This document shows positions 1 through 9,371 of a stretch of 64,000 nt of DNA, one piece after another. Positions within the stretch are counted from its first letter, which is position 1. The number at the start of each line of letters is the position of its first letter. Source of the DNA: Moraxella catarrhalis (GTDB lineage: Bacteria > Pseudomonadota > Gammaproteobacteria > Pseudomonadales > Moraxellaceae); contig NZ_LWAH01000013.1 of NCBI RefSeq assembly GCF_001632285.1, positions 340,125-404,124 of the forward strand, read 5' to 3'. Position numbers and translations under genes: made by a program. Under the pieces are notes generated by a model, which saw nothing but the letters and a program-made list of their open reading frames with translations, was not told the DNA's origin and did no database searches.

Positions 1-71
1 CTATTGTGGGTCAAATATTGTCGCCCAAAGGTGATTATGACAGCTTAATTTATATCCAAAACAATCTTTAG
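1..71 (+). CDS. 3' end of an unidentified gene (partial)
   Basis: One plus-strand frame is open from the window edge to a TAG at 69-71 and would encode a C-terminus reading IVGQILSPKGDYDSLIYIQ followed by a few more residues. The other two plus frames stop at 33 and 48. It would be convergent with the small acidic gene that follows. The piece is too short to assign a family, and the open frame could be chance. Confidence 0.3.
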   Translation, partial: IVGQILSPKGDYDSLIYIQNNL

Positions 72-89
72 ATTTTAAAAAATTAGAGT

Positions 90-308
90 TTAAAAATCAT
101 CATCTAAATCATCATCTAAATCGTCAAATTCGGTAAAGTCATCACCATCCTCAAGCGCACGCTTTAACTTATTTAGACGCTGCTCTTCAAGCAAAGCATC
201 AATTTTTAGGCGTTTTTCAAGGGGTTTTGTCTTACTTTCATCAACCAAAATGGCATCAGCATCTTCATCAAAATTATCATCATCAAAATCATCATTAATA
301 TTACTCAT
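90..308 (-). CDS. Small highly acidic protein, PA3496-like
   Basis: A 72-residue protein with Asp-rich ends and a basic helical centre (KRLKIDALLEEQRLNKLKRA). It has no signal peptide or membrane segment. Acidic termini around an RxxIDxxLEExRL core resemble the short PA3496 family, annotated as putative envelope integrity proteins in Pseudomonas and Acinetobacter; that assignment rests on remembered resemblance only. It is probably monocistronic, since the next minus-strand gene upstream (AhpA-like) ends 94 bp away. Length and composition fit a real gene, but function is unknown. Confidence 0.6.
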   Translation of the reverse strand: MSNINDDFDDDNFDEDADAILVDESKTKPLEKRLKIDALLEEQRLNKLKRALEDGDDFTEFDDLDDDLDDDF

Positions 309-402
309 AATGACTCCCAGTGCGTTGAAATTTGTATACGACCTGACGCTTTATAAAAATCAGGTCTTTACTGTAGCCTTATAAAGCGAATTGAATATTT
401 TG

Positions 403-1659
403 TCAAGCATTATCATCACCAAGTAGCGTTTTATCTCGTGCAATTTTTAGTCGATCAGCAGTGGCGCTCGTCATTCCAACAACTTCTCGGCTATCTCGTT
501 CATGTACCGTACTTGGGTGCGTGATGGCGGATAAAGTCATATACATGGCGGCTTGATTACGCCCAGCCTCTGCAAAAATAATCAGTGACTTTTCTTTGCG
601 GATGGTTAAGATGGATTTGGCAACATCTGACAATTCTGAATCACTGGTAACGGTCTTGATGGGTAAGGCAAAGCGTTTTAGTTCACGGTGCTTTTGATAT
701 ACCACTTCATTGACCATCAATAAAAGCTGAGAAAGTAGCGCCGCCGCTGCCGCTGTTTTGGCATGATCATCCGTGGCATAAAGTGTCACTGATGCTCCTT
801 GCTCGGTGAATGGGTTTTGGTCAATCATTGCCACGCCTGCAAATAAAGGCAACTCAAGCAATGCATGACACGCTCTTTCAAATAACTGATCACATAAAGC
901 AAAATATGCATCTTTAGACTCAATGCTGACCGTTGTCAATAAGCTGTACGGATCTTGGAACTGAACTTGAACGGTATAAGCAGCAGCAAGTTCAAGCTTG
1001 GTATGACTTGGATTGCTTTGGTTTTCGGTTGATGTTGATGCGGTTATCTCGTCATCAGATACCACATCGTCATCTTCAGTTGATTGAATGTGTGTCGCAG
1101 GTTCGTCTGTAATTTGCTCGGGCAAAATACCTTTAGAAAGTAGCTCGGTACGCACTTCTTTGGCAATTTGGGATTTAAGTGCCTCGGTTGGACGCGCCAC
1201 ATAGCCATAAATCAGCCACAAGATGATATGTAGCCCAATCACGCTCAATAAAAATACCCAATTGCCTGACAAAATCTTGGCACGGCTGACTGTTTTGGCT
1301 TGTACAACCACTTTGCCAAGCACCTGATCCCCTGATATCACCACCTCTTCGGCACGATAGCCTTCTGCCGATTCTCCAAGCGGTACCAATACGCCGCCTT
1401 GGCTGTCATAAATACCCACATAAGCAATCATAGGCTCATCAACATAAGGCCCTGCAATGACGCTCATACTAACACGATCATAAGCTGCCAGTGGTGCTGC
1501 GATTTCCTGACTTAGCATCATAACACTGCGTTCAACCGCCTGTTGATTTTGTGTGCTGATGCCTCGCTCGGTGCTGATGACAAAAAATAATAAATGCAAA
1601 ACCAAGCTCGCCAAAACGATTGCCGCAAAAATACCCTGTCTGGGTGCTAAGTATGTCAT
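403..1659 (-). CDS. AhpA/YtjB-like inner-membrane protein
   Basis: A 418-residue membrane protein starting at ATG 1659; a TTG four codons upstream is less likely. A first hydrophobic helix (about residues 8-28), a periplasmic stretch of about 100 residues and a second helix (about 134-153) are followed by a long cytoplasmic part. That part contains an acidic, Ser/Thr-rich linker and a C-terminal domain of about 190 residues. This topology, and the divergent position next to serB, match the AhpA/YtjB (Smp) family, whose members also sit beside serB in Escherichia and Pseudomonas. The family has been linked to haemolysin expression but has no known biochemical activity. Confidence 0.6.
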   Translation of the reverse strand: MTYLAPRQGIFAAIVLASLVLHLLFFVISTERGISTQNQQAVERSVMMLSQEIAAPLAAYDRVSMSVIAGPYVDEPMIAYVGIYDSQGGVLVPLGESAEGYRAEEVVISGDQVLGKVVVQAKTVSRAKILSGNWVFLLSVIGLHIILWLIYGYVARPTEALKSQIAKEVRTELLSKGILPEQITDEPATHIQSTEDDDVVSDDEITASTSTENQSNPSHTKLELAAAYTVQVQFQDPYSLLTTVSIESKDAYFALCDQLFERACHALLELPLFAGVAMIDQNPFTEQGASVTLYATDDHAKTAAAAALLSQLLLMVNEVVYQKHRELKRFALPIKTVTSDSELSDVAKSILTIRKEKSLIIFAEAGRNQAAMYMTLSAITHPSTVHERDSREVVGMTSATADRLKIARDKTLLGDDNA

Positions 1660-1931
1660 GAGAGTTGCCAAATCATAAAAATTAAATCCTAGTATTATAG
1701 CATTAATTATTTCAATAGCTATGGGCTTGACAGGATTTTATCAGCTTATCAATGAAAATTTGAGCAATACCATCGTGGCTATCTCAGTATTTTTTAAAAA
1801 TTAAAAAATCAGTTTGATGGATTAAACCCATCTTGCACCTAGAAAATTCGCTTTAAGTCTTTTAAAATACCTGATTAACTGCTAATATGTAAAATTCTAT
1901 TCAATCATAATAGCTACCCCAAAGGTTTGAT

Positions 1932-3047
1932 ATGTCTTTTACTTATGCTCTACCAAAAAATAGCCAAGCATGGCAAACCGCTTTAAATACCGTTGCTCAT
2001 CATTTGCCAAATGAGGTGATTGGTTATGATTTTACCGCCAATGACATCACAGCAAAACTATCACAACTGCCTTTATTTGCTATCATTGTGGTGACACCAT
2101 CAAGCCAAGAAGCCGATATTGATACTTTGATGCAAAACTGGGTAGATACCGAAGCTCATTGGCAACTGTCTGTCGTTGAAGATGATAATATTGCCAAGGC
2201 TCACGCACATCTGATCAGTGTCGATTACCCATTAGCCAAAGTGAATATTCATCGTTATCTATTAGCACCAAAGCATGACATGGGTCAAATCAGCAAAACT
2301 GCGGCGGCACATATCATTGATGACCAAATCACCAGTTATTTATCAAATGTTATTCGTGCTGATGTCCATATTTTATCAGTAGACAAAATGCTCACACGCC
2401 ATCGCTTGGCATGTTTTGATATGGATTCAACGCTCATTGAAGAAGAGGTGATTGTTGAATTGGCAAAATTTTGTGGTATGGAAGAGCAAGTTTCTATCAT
2501 TACTGAACAAGCCATGCGTGGTGAGATTGATTTTGCCACAAGTTTTGCCCGCCGTGTTGCACTTTTAGAGGGCATACCTTTAGATAGTATTGATGAGATT
2601 ATCGCCAAACACATTCACATTCAGCCAGGTGCTGTTGCTGCCATGCGTGCACTTAAGGCCATTGGCTATCATACAGTACTCATTTCAGGTGGCTTTGAAC
2701 CCTTTGCCAAACACATCAGCCAAGTTCTTGGCATGGATGAATATTATGCCAATCCTTTACTTCACGATGGCAATGCCTTAACAGGCATGGTAGATGATAA
2801 TATTTTAGACGGTCATCAAAAAGCCCTTATCGTCAAAAAAGTAGCTGAACGCTTAGGGTTGCCCATGCAACAAGTCATCTGCATTGGCGATGGTGCCAAT
2901 GATTTACCCATGATGGCAAATAGCGACCTTGGCATTGCCTATCATGCCAAGCCGATTGTGCAAGCCAAGGCATCGGCTGCGGTTAATATCACAGGGCTTG
3001 AAGGTGTCATTTATGCCTTAGGTCACAGGCTAGATTACCAATCTTGA
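1932..3047 (+). CDS. serB: Phosphoserine phosphatase SerB
   Basis: Catalyses the last step of L-serine synthesis, hydrolysing O-phospho-L-serine to serine and phosphate in the cytosol. The HAD-family core is clear. Motif I is FDMDST with nucleophile Asp163 and acid/base Asp165. Motif II is the Ser in LISGGF, a conserved Lys follows in GHQKALIV, and motif III is GDGANDLPM. The first 150 or so residues form an ACT-like regulatory region, so the 371-residue length suits the long SerB class of Pseudomonas and Acinetobacter. It is divergent from the AhpA-like gene with a 272-bp spacer. The start is the first in-frame ATG, 10 bp after a weak AAAGG. Confidence 0.95.
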   Translation: MSFTYALPKNSQAWQTALNTVAHHLPNEVIGYDFTANDITAKLSQLPLFAIIVVTPSSQEADIDTLMQNWVDTEAHWQLSVVEDDNIAKAHAHLISVDYPLAKVNIHRYLLAPKHDMGQISKTAAAHIIDDQITSYLSNVIRADVHILSVDKMLTRHRLACFDMDSTLIEEEVIVELAKFCGMEEQVSIITEQAMRGEIDFATSFARRVALLEGIPLDSIDEIIAKHIHIQPGAVAAMRALKAIGYHTVLISGGFEPFAKHISQVLGMDEYYANPLLHDGNALTGMVDDNILDGHQKALIVKKVAERLGLPMQQVICIGDGANDLPMMANSDLGIAYHAKPIVQAKASAAVNITGLEGVIYALGHRLDYQS

Positions 3048-3066
3048 TTTGTGTTTTATACAATTT

Positions 3067-3093
3067 AATTTAATTAATTTAATTAATTTAATT
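3067..3093 (+). repeat. AT-only 9-bp tandem repeat (aatttaatt x3)
   Basis: Three perfect copies of a 9-bp unit made only of A and T lie in the 66-bp gap between serB and the SCP2-like gene, with partial copies on both sides (about 3062-3100). The tract ends about 10 bp before the AAGGA ribosome site of the downstream gene, so copy number would alter leader length. Confidence 0.8.
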
Positions 3094-3113
3094 TAAAAAT
3101 TTAAGGAAATATC

Positions 3114-3602
3114 ATGTTTACCTTGCCTATCATTCATGTAAAAACTGACCCTTTAGATGCATTATTGGCAATCATGGGTTTGCGATTACAAAACCTTGCC
3201 AAATCACGCAATAATGAAGCATTCAACCAGCTTATCAAAGATAAATCGCTGTGCATTCAATTTACCGCACCCAATGTTGAGCGTTATTTTCGCTTTGAGC
3301 AAGGGTATTTTGGACAGGCTTTAGGTAAAGCTGGTCATCCTGATTTGACGATTGACTTTAAAGACTCACTAACAGGTGCAAAATTATTCACCAAAGGCGA
3401 TGTTGCAGCATTAATGACCGCCATTCAAGATGGTGATGTTAAAATCATGGGTGATTACAAATTGGTACTTTGGCTTGCAGGTATTGGTAAACAAGCCGCC
3501 AGCATTCCCAAAGAATATCAAGGATATATTGATGCCATTAAGCCATACGCCAAACGCACCAAAGGTTTTTTTGACGGCATCAAGCAAAAAATGACCAAAT
3601 AA
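3114..3602 (+). CDS. SCP2 sterol-binding domain-like protein
   Basis: A soluble protein of 162 residues. The central part has the features of an SCP2-type lipid-binding fold: a strand segment around LCIQFTAP, the LTIDFKDS segment, then FTKGDVAALMTAIQDGDVKIMGD, matching the conserved kGD and G-dv-i-G motifs. Similar proteins in Acinetobacter and Pseudomonas are annotated as SCP2 sterol-binding or UbiJ-like. UbiJ supports ubiquinone synthesis, but no ubi genes lie nearby, so that link is weak. It starts at ATG 3114 after a good AAGGA and may be cotranscribed with serB. Confidence 0.7.
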   Translation: MFTLPIIHVKTDPLDALLAIMGLRLQNLAKSRNNEAFNQLIKDKSLCIQFTAPNVERYFRFEQGYFGQALGKAGHPDLTIDFKDSLTGAKLFTKGDVAALMTAIQDGDVKIMGDYKLVLWLAGIGKQAASIPKEYQGYIDAIKPYAKRTKGFFDGIKQKMTK

Positions 3603-3715
3603 TTGACTTAAAAAACCATCAGCTTTGAGGTGCATGAGACATGCCCATGAAATGCGGTTGCTATTTGGCAAATTTTTGAGTACAATTGTTTACCAAATTT
3701 AAGCGAGATTGATTA

Positions 3716-4756
3716 ATGAAGATACTTATTTCAAAGGAAGAAATCGCACGCTTATTCGAGCTACCTTTGATGGATTTGCTGATGCAAGCACAAACGGTAC
3801 ACCGTGAGCATTTCAACGCCAATGAAGTACAAATTAGTACGCTATTATCTATCAAAACGGGTAATTGCCCTGAAGACTGTGGCTACTGTTCTCAATCAGG
3901 TCATTACCGAGATAAAACAGGTCTGACCGCCGAAAAGCGTTTAGAAATCAAAAAAGTGCTTGCCGCTGCTCGCCGTGCCAAATCACAAGGTTCATCACGC
4001 TTTTGTATGGGTGCAGCTTGGAAACACCCCAGCGAAAAAGACATGCCTTATTTGGTGGATTTAATCAGTGAAGTTAAGGCCATGGGACTTGAGACTTGCA
4101 TGACTTTAGGTATGCTAAAGCCAGAACAAGCCAAAACTTTGGCAGATGCAGGCCTTGATTATTATAACCACAATCTTGATACCTCTCGCAATTACTATGA
4201 TACGGTAACAAGCACACGCACTTATGATGAACGGTTGGCAACCATTAGCCATGTGCGTGATGCAGGTATTAATGTTTGTTCAGGGTCTATTGTTGGTATG
4301 GGTGAGAGTCGTGAAGACCGTATTGATTGGGTGTATGAGCTGACCCAAATGCCCATTCCACCGCAGTCCATTCCTGTTAATTTACTTGTACCGATTGCTG
4401 GTACGCCACTTGGTGATAAAGTCATTGCCGAAGGTCGATTATCGGTCATTGAATGGATTCGTACCATTGCGGTAACTCGTATCTGTTGCCCAACAAGCTA
4501 TGTCCGCCTATCTGCTGGGCGTGAAAGTTTAAGTGATGGTGAGCAAGCATTGGCGTTTATGGCAGGTGCAAACTCATTTTTTTATGGTGATAAATTACTC
4601 ACCACAGGCAATCAGTCCACATCACACGATGACCGTCTGATGGCTGAGCTTGGGTTAACGCCCTCTAAACCTGCCCCAAAGCCCAAAATTATTGATGCTA
4701 TGAGTGGTGCGGTGATGACTGCCGAGATGCCCCATAATTGCCCACTGTCAGCATAG
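3716..4756 (+). CDS. bioB: Biotin synthase BioB
   Basis: A radical-SAM enzyme that inserts sulfur into dethiobiotin to make biotin. The [4Fe-4S] ligands are Cys51, Cys55 and Cys58 in the CxxxCxxC motif ([12 protein letters not shown]). The substrate and [2Fe-2S] cluster regions are recognisable ([29 protein letters not shown] segment, RLSAGRE). Its 346 residues are typical of BioB. The gene stands alone here: no bioA, bioF, bioC or bioD is within the window, so the pathway genes are dispersed. It starts at ATG 3716, the first in-frame ATG before the conserved region. Confidence 0.96.
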   Translation: MKILISKEEIARLFELPLMDLLMQAQTVHREHFNANEVQISTLLSIKTGNCPEDCGYCSQSGHYRDKTGLTAEKRLEIKKVLAAARRAKSQGSSRFCMGAAWKHPSEKDMPYLVDLISEVKAMGLETCMTLGMLKPEQAKTLADAGLDYYNHNLDTSRNYYDTVTSTRTYDERLATISHVRDAGINVCSGSIVGMGESREDRIDWVYELTQMPIPPQSIPVNLLVPIAGTPLGDKVIAEGRLSVIEWIRTIAVTRICCPTSYVRLSAGRESLSDGEQALAFMAGANSFFYGDKLLTTGNQSTSHDDRLMAELGLTPSKPAPKPKIIDAMSGAVMTAEMPHNCPLSA

Positions 4757-4864
4757 CTTTAATGGTTTATCTTTAACAGCAACCAAATCATAAAAAATAG
4801 CAATAAAGATCACCATGCTTGATTGTGATAGATTTTATTTAATGTAGCCAATAAGGAAACCGTG

Positions 4865-6817
4865 ATGATTCATCATCTTTCTCCCAAAATGACTGAGGTC
4901 AAAAGTATTCATACTCAAAATATCACCCAAAGAACGCTCAAAGCGGTGGCTCATACATACCGCCCTTTATCAATGGCGATTGCACTGATGGGCTTAAGCA
5001 GCATCGCCACCGCCCAAGAATTTAGCCAAACCGTATTTTTTGGTGATAGCCTAACTGACACAGGACGCTTGGTGCAGATTGGCAAAAACAGTCTGGCGTC
5101 TTCTGTTTTTAATCAAGCCCAACCATCGTTTACGACCAATACCGATCCAGTTTGGTCAAGCATATTGGCAAAATCTTATGGACATACCGCCGATGCCAAT
5201 GATGGAACAACCTTAACTGGTACAAACTATGCCGTTGGTGGTGCAAGAACTAAAGAAGATGTGGTCAAAAATGCACCTGTTCCTTTTTTCACCATTCCTT
5301 TATTTACCATCCCATCAGCACAAACCCAAATCAATCGCTACCTGACCTTAAATAATCATCAAGCCGACCCCAAAGCATTGTATACTGTTTGGACAGGTGC
5401 CAATGATTTGTTTGAGGCAGCCAAAGCACCAACCCAGTTGCAAGCAGCCGAAATCATTACCACCGCTGCCAATGACCAAGCCAATTTGGTTGGGCAGCTT
5501 GGGCAAGCAGGTGCAAAACACATTTTAGTACCCAGTCTTCCTGATGTTGGCGTCACGCCAGAATACGCCCAAGATCCGACCAAATCTGCCACAGCATCAT
5601 TGTCTGCTCATATCTACAACCAAACTTTATATCAAAGTTTAAACAACCAAACCACCAATGTCATTGCTGCCAATACCTTTGCCCTACTCAAAGAGGCGGT
5701 TAGTAATCCAGCAGGATTTGGGTTTAGTAATGTGACCGAACCTGCTTGCCAAAACCTAGATGCCAATTTATCATCGTTAGCATGTAAACCAAGCGACTGG
5801 CAACAAACCGCTGCGAATGCTAATGAAACTTATGCGTTTGCTGATAAAATTCACCCTTCAGGGCGTACGCATCGCATTTTGGCACAATATTATCGCTCTA
5901 TTATCGATAGCCCCAACCAAATGGGTCAACTACCCCAGCATCTGATTAAACATGGTCAACAAAGCCAGCAACAATTGGTACGCCGCTTAGACAGTCTTAA
6001 CAATCATCAACAATCGCTATGGATTGATGGCAGCATCAGCAATCAATCGCTTGATACACGCAATAAAATAGACCGCCCTACCATCAAACTTGGACTTGAT
6101 ATTGCACGACCTAACCAGCATACAGGGGCATATTTAACCTACCAACAACAAGATTATCATCTAAGCGATTCTATAACCGCTGATGTCAAACAAACAGGCA
6201 TTGGTTTGTATCATCGCCATGATTTTGATCACTTACGCATCAGTGCCAACCTTGGGGTTGACCATTTAAGTACACAAAGCTTACGCCAAATCATGTGGGA
6301 CGGTGAGAATCGCAACCATCAAGCACATGCCACAGGTAAGCGTCGATATGCAAGTGTACAAGGCAGCTATGGATTTACCCAAAACAATGTTACCTATCGT
6401 CCTTATGTCGGTATTCATGCTCAAGATATCAAGCAGAATCGCTTCTTTGAAAATCAACCAAATCTATCAACTGCTCTAAGTTTTAAGCTGCCTGACCATC
6501 AGTCTTTGCAAGCTGATATTGGCGTTAATATTGATTATGCCATGAATGATAAACTAAACCTTTTGGCAGGATTGGGTTATCAGCATGAGTTTAAAGACAA
6601 TAACAAAACTGTTGAGACAGCTGTATTATCCAACCGTGATTATCATCGCAGCTTTGTCACAACCGTGCCCTTTGATAAAAAGCACACAACGCACGCACAT
6701 TTAGGTGCAACACTTGCTTTGGGTAATAACACTCATTTGAATGCTGGCATACAAGCCAATCACCAAGATCATGATACAAAAGTTGGTGGATTTGTGGGTG
6801 CACAAATGGCATTTTAA
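4865..6817 (+). CDS. mcaP: McaP: GDSL esterase/phospholipase autotransporter adhesin
   Basis: An outer-membrane autotransporter with a lipolytic passenger domain. ATG 4865, 7 nt after AAGGA, gives 650 residues; an adjacent GTG at 4862 is too close to it. An extended signal peptide ends near TATAQ (about residue 50). The GDSL block is FFGDSLTDTGR with Ser62, followed by SGNH blocks NYAVGGA, TGANDLF and ADKIHPSG (Asp346 and His349 by my count). Residues from about 370 to 650 form the beta-barrel, ending in Phe (AQMAF). M. catarrhalis McaP is known as an adhesin with esterase and phospholipase B activity and the same triad. A strong terminator follows, and no partner genes are evident. Confidence 0.95.
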   Translation: MIHHLSPKMTEVKSIHTQNITQRTLKAVAHTYRPLSMAIALMGLSSIATAQEFSQTVFFGDSLTDTGRLVQIGKNSLASSVFNQAQPSFTTNTDPVWSSILAKSYGHTADANDGTTLTGTNYAVGGARTKEDVVKNAPVPFFTIPLFTIPSAQTQINRYLTLNNHQADPKALYTVWTGANDLFEAAKAPTQLQAAEIITTAANDQANLVGQLGQAGAKHILVPSLPDVGVTPEYAQDPTKSATASLSAHIYNQTLYQSLNNQTTNVIAANTFALLKEAVSNPAGFGFSNVTEPACQNLDANLSSLACKPSDWQQTAANANETYAFADKIHPSGRTHRILAQYYRSIIDSPNQMGQLPQHLIKHGQQSQQQLVRRLDSLNNHQQSLWIDGSISNQSLDTRNKIDRPTIKLGLDIARPNQHTGAYLTYQQQDYHLSDSITADVKQTGIGLYHRHDFDHLRISANLGVDHLSTQSLRQIMWDGENRNHQAHATGKRRYASVQGSYGFTQNNVTYRPYVGIHAQDIKQNRFFENQPNLSTALSFKLPDHQSLQADIGVNIDYAMNDKLNLLAGLGYQHEFKDNNKTVETAVLSNRDYHRSFVTTVPFDKKHTTHAHLGATLALGNNTHLNAGIQANHQDHDTKVGGFVGAQMAF

Positions 6818-6850
6818 CCAATCAATTTTTTTGTGACAGCCATTCATTTA

Positions 6851-6890
6851 AATAAAGACGATAATCTCTCATCGTCTTTATTGTTATTTT
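6851..6890 (+). terminator. Terminator after mcaP
   Basis: A perfect 12-bp stem (AATAAAGACGAT / ATCGTCTTTATT) with an 8-nt loop lies 34 bp after the mcaP stop and is followed by TTGTTATTTTT. It fits a Rho-independent terminator. Confidence 0.88.
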
Positions 6891-6965
6891 TGTCTGCTTG
6901 TTTTTATCAATGCAATGTGTCAGCGTTTATCATTGATGGTAAAATATCACCAACAATGATTTTTA

Positions 6966-7403
6966 ATGGGTGAAACTGTGTTTTTATATATCAAGGCTTT
7001 TCATGTTATTTCGATGGTTTGTTGGTTTGCAGGAATTTTTTATTTGCCTAGATTATTTGTCTATCATGCCATGAGCCAAGATACAACCAGTATCGAACGC
7101 TTTAGCCTGATGGAGCGTAAATTGTATCGTGGTATCATGACACCATCGATGATTGCCACATGGGGTTTTGGTCTTTGGATGATAAGCTTCTCGCCAAGCT
7201 TATACTTATCTCAAGGCTGGTTACATGCAAAGCTATTGTTGGTTATTTTGCTTAGCATCTATCATTTAGCATGTGGTAAATTTCGCCTAAAACTGGCTCA
7301 AAACCCGCACTATAAGAGCCATGTTTATTGGCGATGGTTTAATGAAATTCCTGTTGTCATATTAATTGCAGTCGTGATTTTGGTAATCGTCAAGCCCTTT
7401 TGA
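6966..7403 (+). CDS. hemJ: Protoporphyrinogen oxidase HemJ
   Basis: A 145-residue polytopic inner-membrane protein of the HemJ (UPF0093) family, which oxidises protoporphyrinogen IX to protoporphyrin IX in haem synthesis. About four hydrophobic helices are visible. The family's N-terminal block is present (KAFHVISMVCWFAGIFYLPR, conserved His and the YLPRLFVYH motif), as is a later RWFNEIP block. The length is typical. It is convergent with truC, 9 bp apart. No other haem genes are nearby. The ATG at 6966 lacks an obvious ribosome site but is the only start before the conserved helix. Confidence 0.9.
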   Translation: MGETVFLYIKAFHVISMVCWFAGIFYLPRLFVYHAMSQDTTSIERFSLMERKLYRGIMTPSMIATWGFGLWMISFSPSLYLSQGWLHAKLLLVILLSIYHLACGKFRLKLAQNPHYKSHVYWRWFNEIPVVILIAVVILVIVKPF

Positions 7404-7412
7404 GGTTGTTTT

Positions 7413-8162
7413 TTAAGCCATCAAGTCCACATCAGACCACCCAAACGCTGTCATTACTTGACAAAAGGCCGTATCTAAGGGTGCAACAATACGGATCATC
7501 TCATCATATAACGGATGACAAAACTGTAACTGATGAGCATGCAACAACAGTCTTTTGACGCCAACATGAGCAAGCACAGCACGATTTTGCACTTTATCGC
7601 CATAAGTGGTATCACCAACAATGGGATGAAAAATATGCTTCATATGGCGACGCAACTGATGCTTTCGCCCTGTGATTGGTGTTAAGCGAACCAAAGAATA
7701 TCGAGAACTATCAAAACGCCGACACGATATAAATGGTTGCTGTGTTGTGGCAAGAACCTGATAATCAGTTATGGCAGATTTGGATGCTTGATTGGGATTA
7801 CTAAACTTATCGGCAATTTTATCAAGGCGGGGTTTTAGTGCATAATCAATCCGCCCAGTACCAATAATACCACGCACCACCGCCAAGTAAGATTTTTGGA
7901 TGTGATGATTCTCAAATTGTTTGGCTAATAATCCTGCTGTCTGACTGTCTAGGGCAAAGACCAATACGCCTGAGGTTGGTCTATCAAGACGATGTACAGG
8001 GTAGACATGTTGATTGATTTGGTTACGCAAAGTTTGCATCACAAAACAAGTTTCATGTTTATCCAGCCAAGAGCGATGCACCAACATATTTGCAGGTTTA
8101 TTGATAATCACCATGCACGCATCTTGATACAAAATTTGCAATAAATCAGGCTTAATCGGCAT
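7413..8162 (-). CDS. truC: tRNA pseudouridine(65) synthase TruC
   Basis: An RluA-family pseudouridine synthase. The catalytic Asp is in HRLDRPTSGVLVFA. The N-terminal region (ILYQDACMVIINKP, LVHRSWLDKHE) closely follows TruC, which modifies U65 of tRNA-Ile and tRNA-Asp; that match is by recollection of the E. coli protein. The family's C-terminal block (RKHQLRRHMKHI..PIVGDTTYGD) is present. I place the start at the ATG of MPIKPDLL (249 residues), because the upstream GTG at 8189 adds nine residues not expected in the family; either is possible. Confidence 0.88.
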   Translation of the reverse strand: MPIKPDLLQILYQDACMVIINKPANMLVHRSWLDKHETCFVMQTLRNQINQHVYPVHRLDRPTSGVLVFALDSQTAGLLAKQFENHHIQKSYLAVVRGIIGTGRIDYALKPRLDKIADKFSNPNQASKSAITDYQVLATTQQPFISCRRFDSSRYSLVRLTPITGRKHQLRRHMKHIFHPIVGDTTYGDKVQNRAVLAHVGVKRLLLHAHQLQFCHPLYDEMIRIVAPLDTAFCQVMTAFGWSDVDLMA

Positions 8163-8349
8163 AAACCAATCACCCATAAATTTAGCCACTATAACAGCCT
8201 TGGTTATAAAAGTCCAGCGACCATTTTTATGATAATGCTAATTTGATTTGGTATCAGTGACTTTGTGTCGTGATTTTAGCCAATGTTCTTTTTGGGTAAA
8301 TGTGCTATAGTAGCAGGCAAAAAGTAGATTAAGATACAAGGGGATTGTG

Positions 8350-9306
8350 ATGATTTATGACATTATTGGCGACATTCATGGACACGCCGACAAATTAGCA
8401 GGACTGCTTGATAAATTGGGCTATATTCATGATGGCATCAGTCATATCGCCCCACACGGTCATCAAGCGATTTTTATTGGTGATTTTATTGACAGGGGCA
8501 ATCAGCAGTTAGCCACATTACAAATTGTCTTTGACATGCTTGACAACAATCAAGCACTTGCCATCATGGGCAATCACGAATACAATGCTATCGGCTACGC
8601 TACGCCACATCCTGATGGTGGCTATTGTCGCCCCCATACCAGCCGAAATACCAAGCAGCATCAAGCATTTTTGGATGAAGCACCCATTGGTTCTGATGAC
8701 TACTATTATTGGCTCTCTCGCCTTTATGAACTACCGCTATGGCTTGAGCTGCCTGAATTGAATATCGTACACGCCTGCTGGGATACGAAGGCACAAGCAG
8801 CACTTGCACCCTATCTCACCCCTGACCATCGCATCACCCAGCGTGGTATCATCGCAACCGCTATGAGTGGCTCTACCGAGTTTTATGCGCTTGAAAGACT
8901 TTTAAAGGGTATCGAAAGCCCCTTACCTGCAGGTGTTGTACTCGTGGATGGGCATGACATCGTGCGTAGGCGTACTCGTATCAAATGGTGGCAAAAAGAC
9001 TGGCAAAATCACCCACTGTCTGAGATTGCACAGCTTGGCACTAGAGCGACAATGAACCTGCCCAGCGACTTAGATATCAAACCTTTGCCGATGGATTTTG
9101 AGCTGACCACTCATCAGCCAATTTTTATTGGCCATTATTGGCTTGATGGCACGCCAAGCATCTTATCAAATCAGGTGGTTTGTACTGACTATTCCGCTGG
9201 TATGAATGGCTACCTGACTGCTTATCAATTTGATACCAAAAACCCCGTACTATCAAATGAAAATTTTGTACAGTATATTCATACCGCAGATAAATCCAAA
9301 GAATAA
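8350..9306 (+). CDS. Metallophosphoesterase, PrpE/ApaH-like
   Basis: A calcineurin-type metallophosphoesterase of 318 residues. Metal-binding motifs appear in order: GDIHGHADKL near the N-terminus, GDFIDRGN at about residue 40, GNHEYNA at about 75, and later His residues (VDGHDIV, FIGHYW). The motif spacing resembles bis(5'-nucleosyl)-tetraphosphatase (symmetrical) and PrpE-type protein phosphatases, so likely substrates are dinucleoside polyphosphates or phosphoproteins; this cannot be settled here. The ATG at 8350 sits 5 nt after AAGGGGA; the GTG at 8347 is too close to it. It precedes purE by 65 bp on the same strand. Confidence 0.85.
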   Translation: MIYDIIGDIHGHADKLAGLLDKLGYIHDGISHIAPHGHQAIFIGDFIDRGNQQLATLQIVFDMLDNNQALAIMGNHEYNAIGYATPHPDGGYCRPHTSRNTKQHQAFLDEAPIGSDDYYYWLSRLYELPLWLELPELNIVHACWDTKAQAALAPYLTPDHRITQRGIIATAMSGSTEFYALERLLKGIESPLPAGVVLVDGHDIVRRRTRIKWWQKDWQNHPLSEIAQLGTRATMNLPSDLDIKPLPMDFELTTHQPIFIGHYWLDGTPSILSNQVVCTDYSAGMNGYLTAYQFDTKNPVLSNENFVQYIHTADKSKE

Positions 9307-9371
9307 AGACAGAAATTGCCATTTTTTAGCAAATGTGCTAACTTATTCGTTTATTATTTTTAAGGATTATC

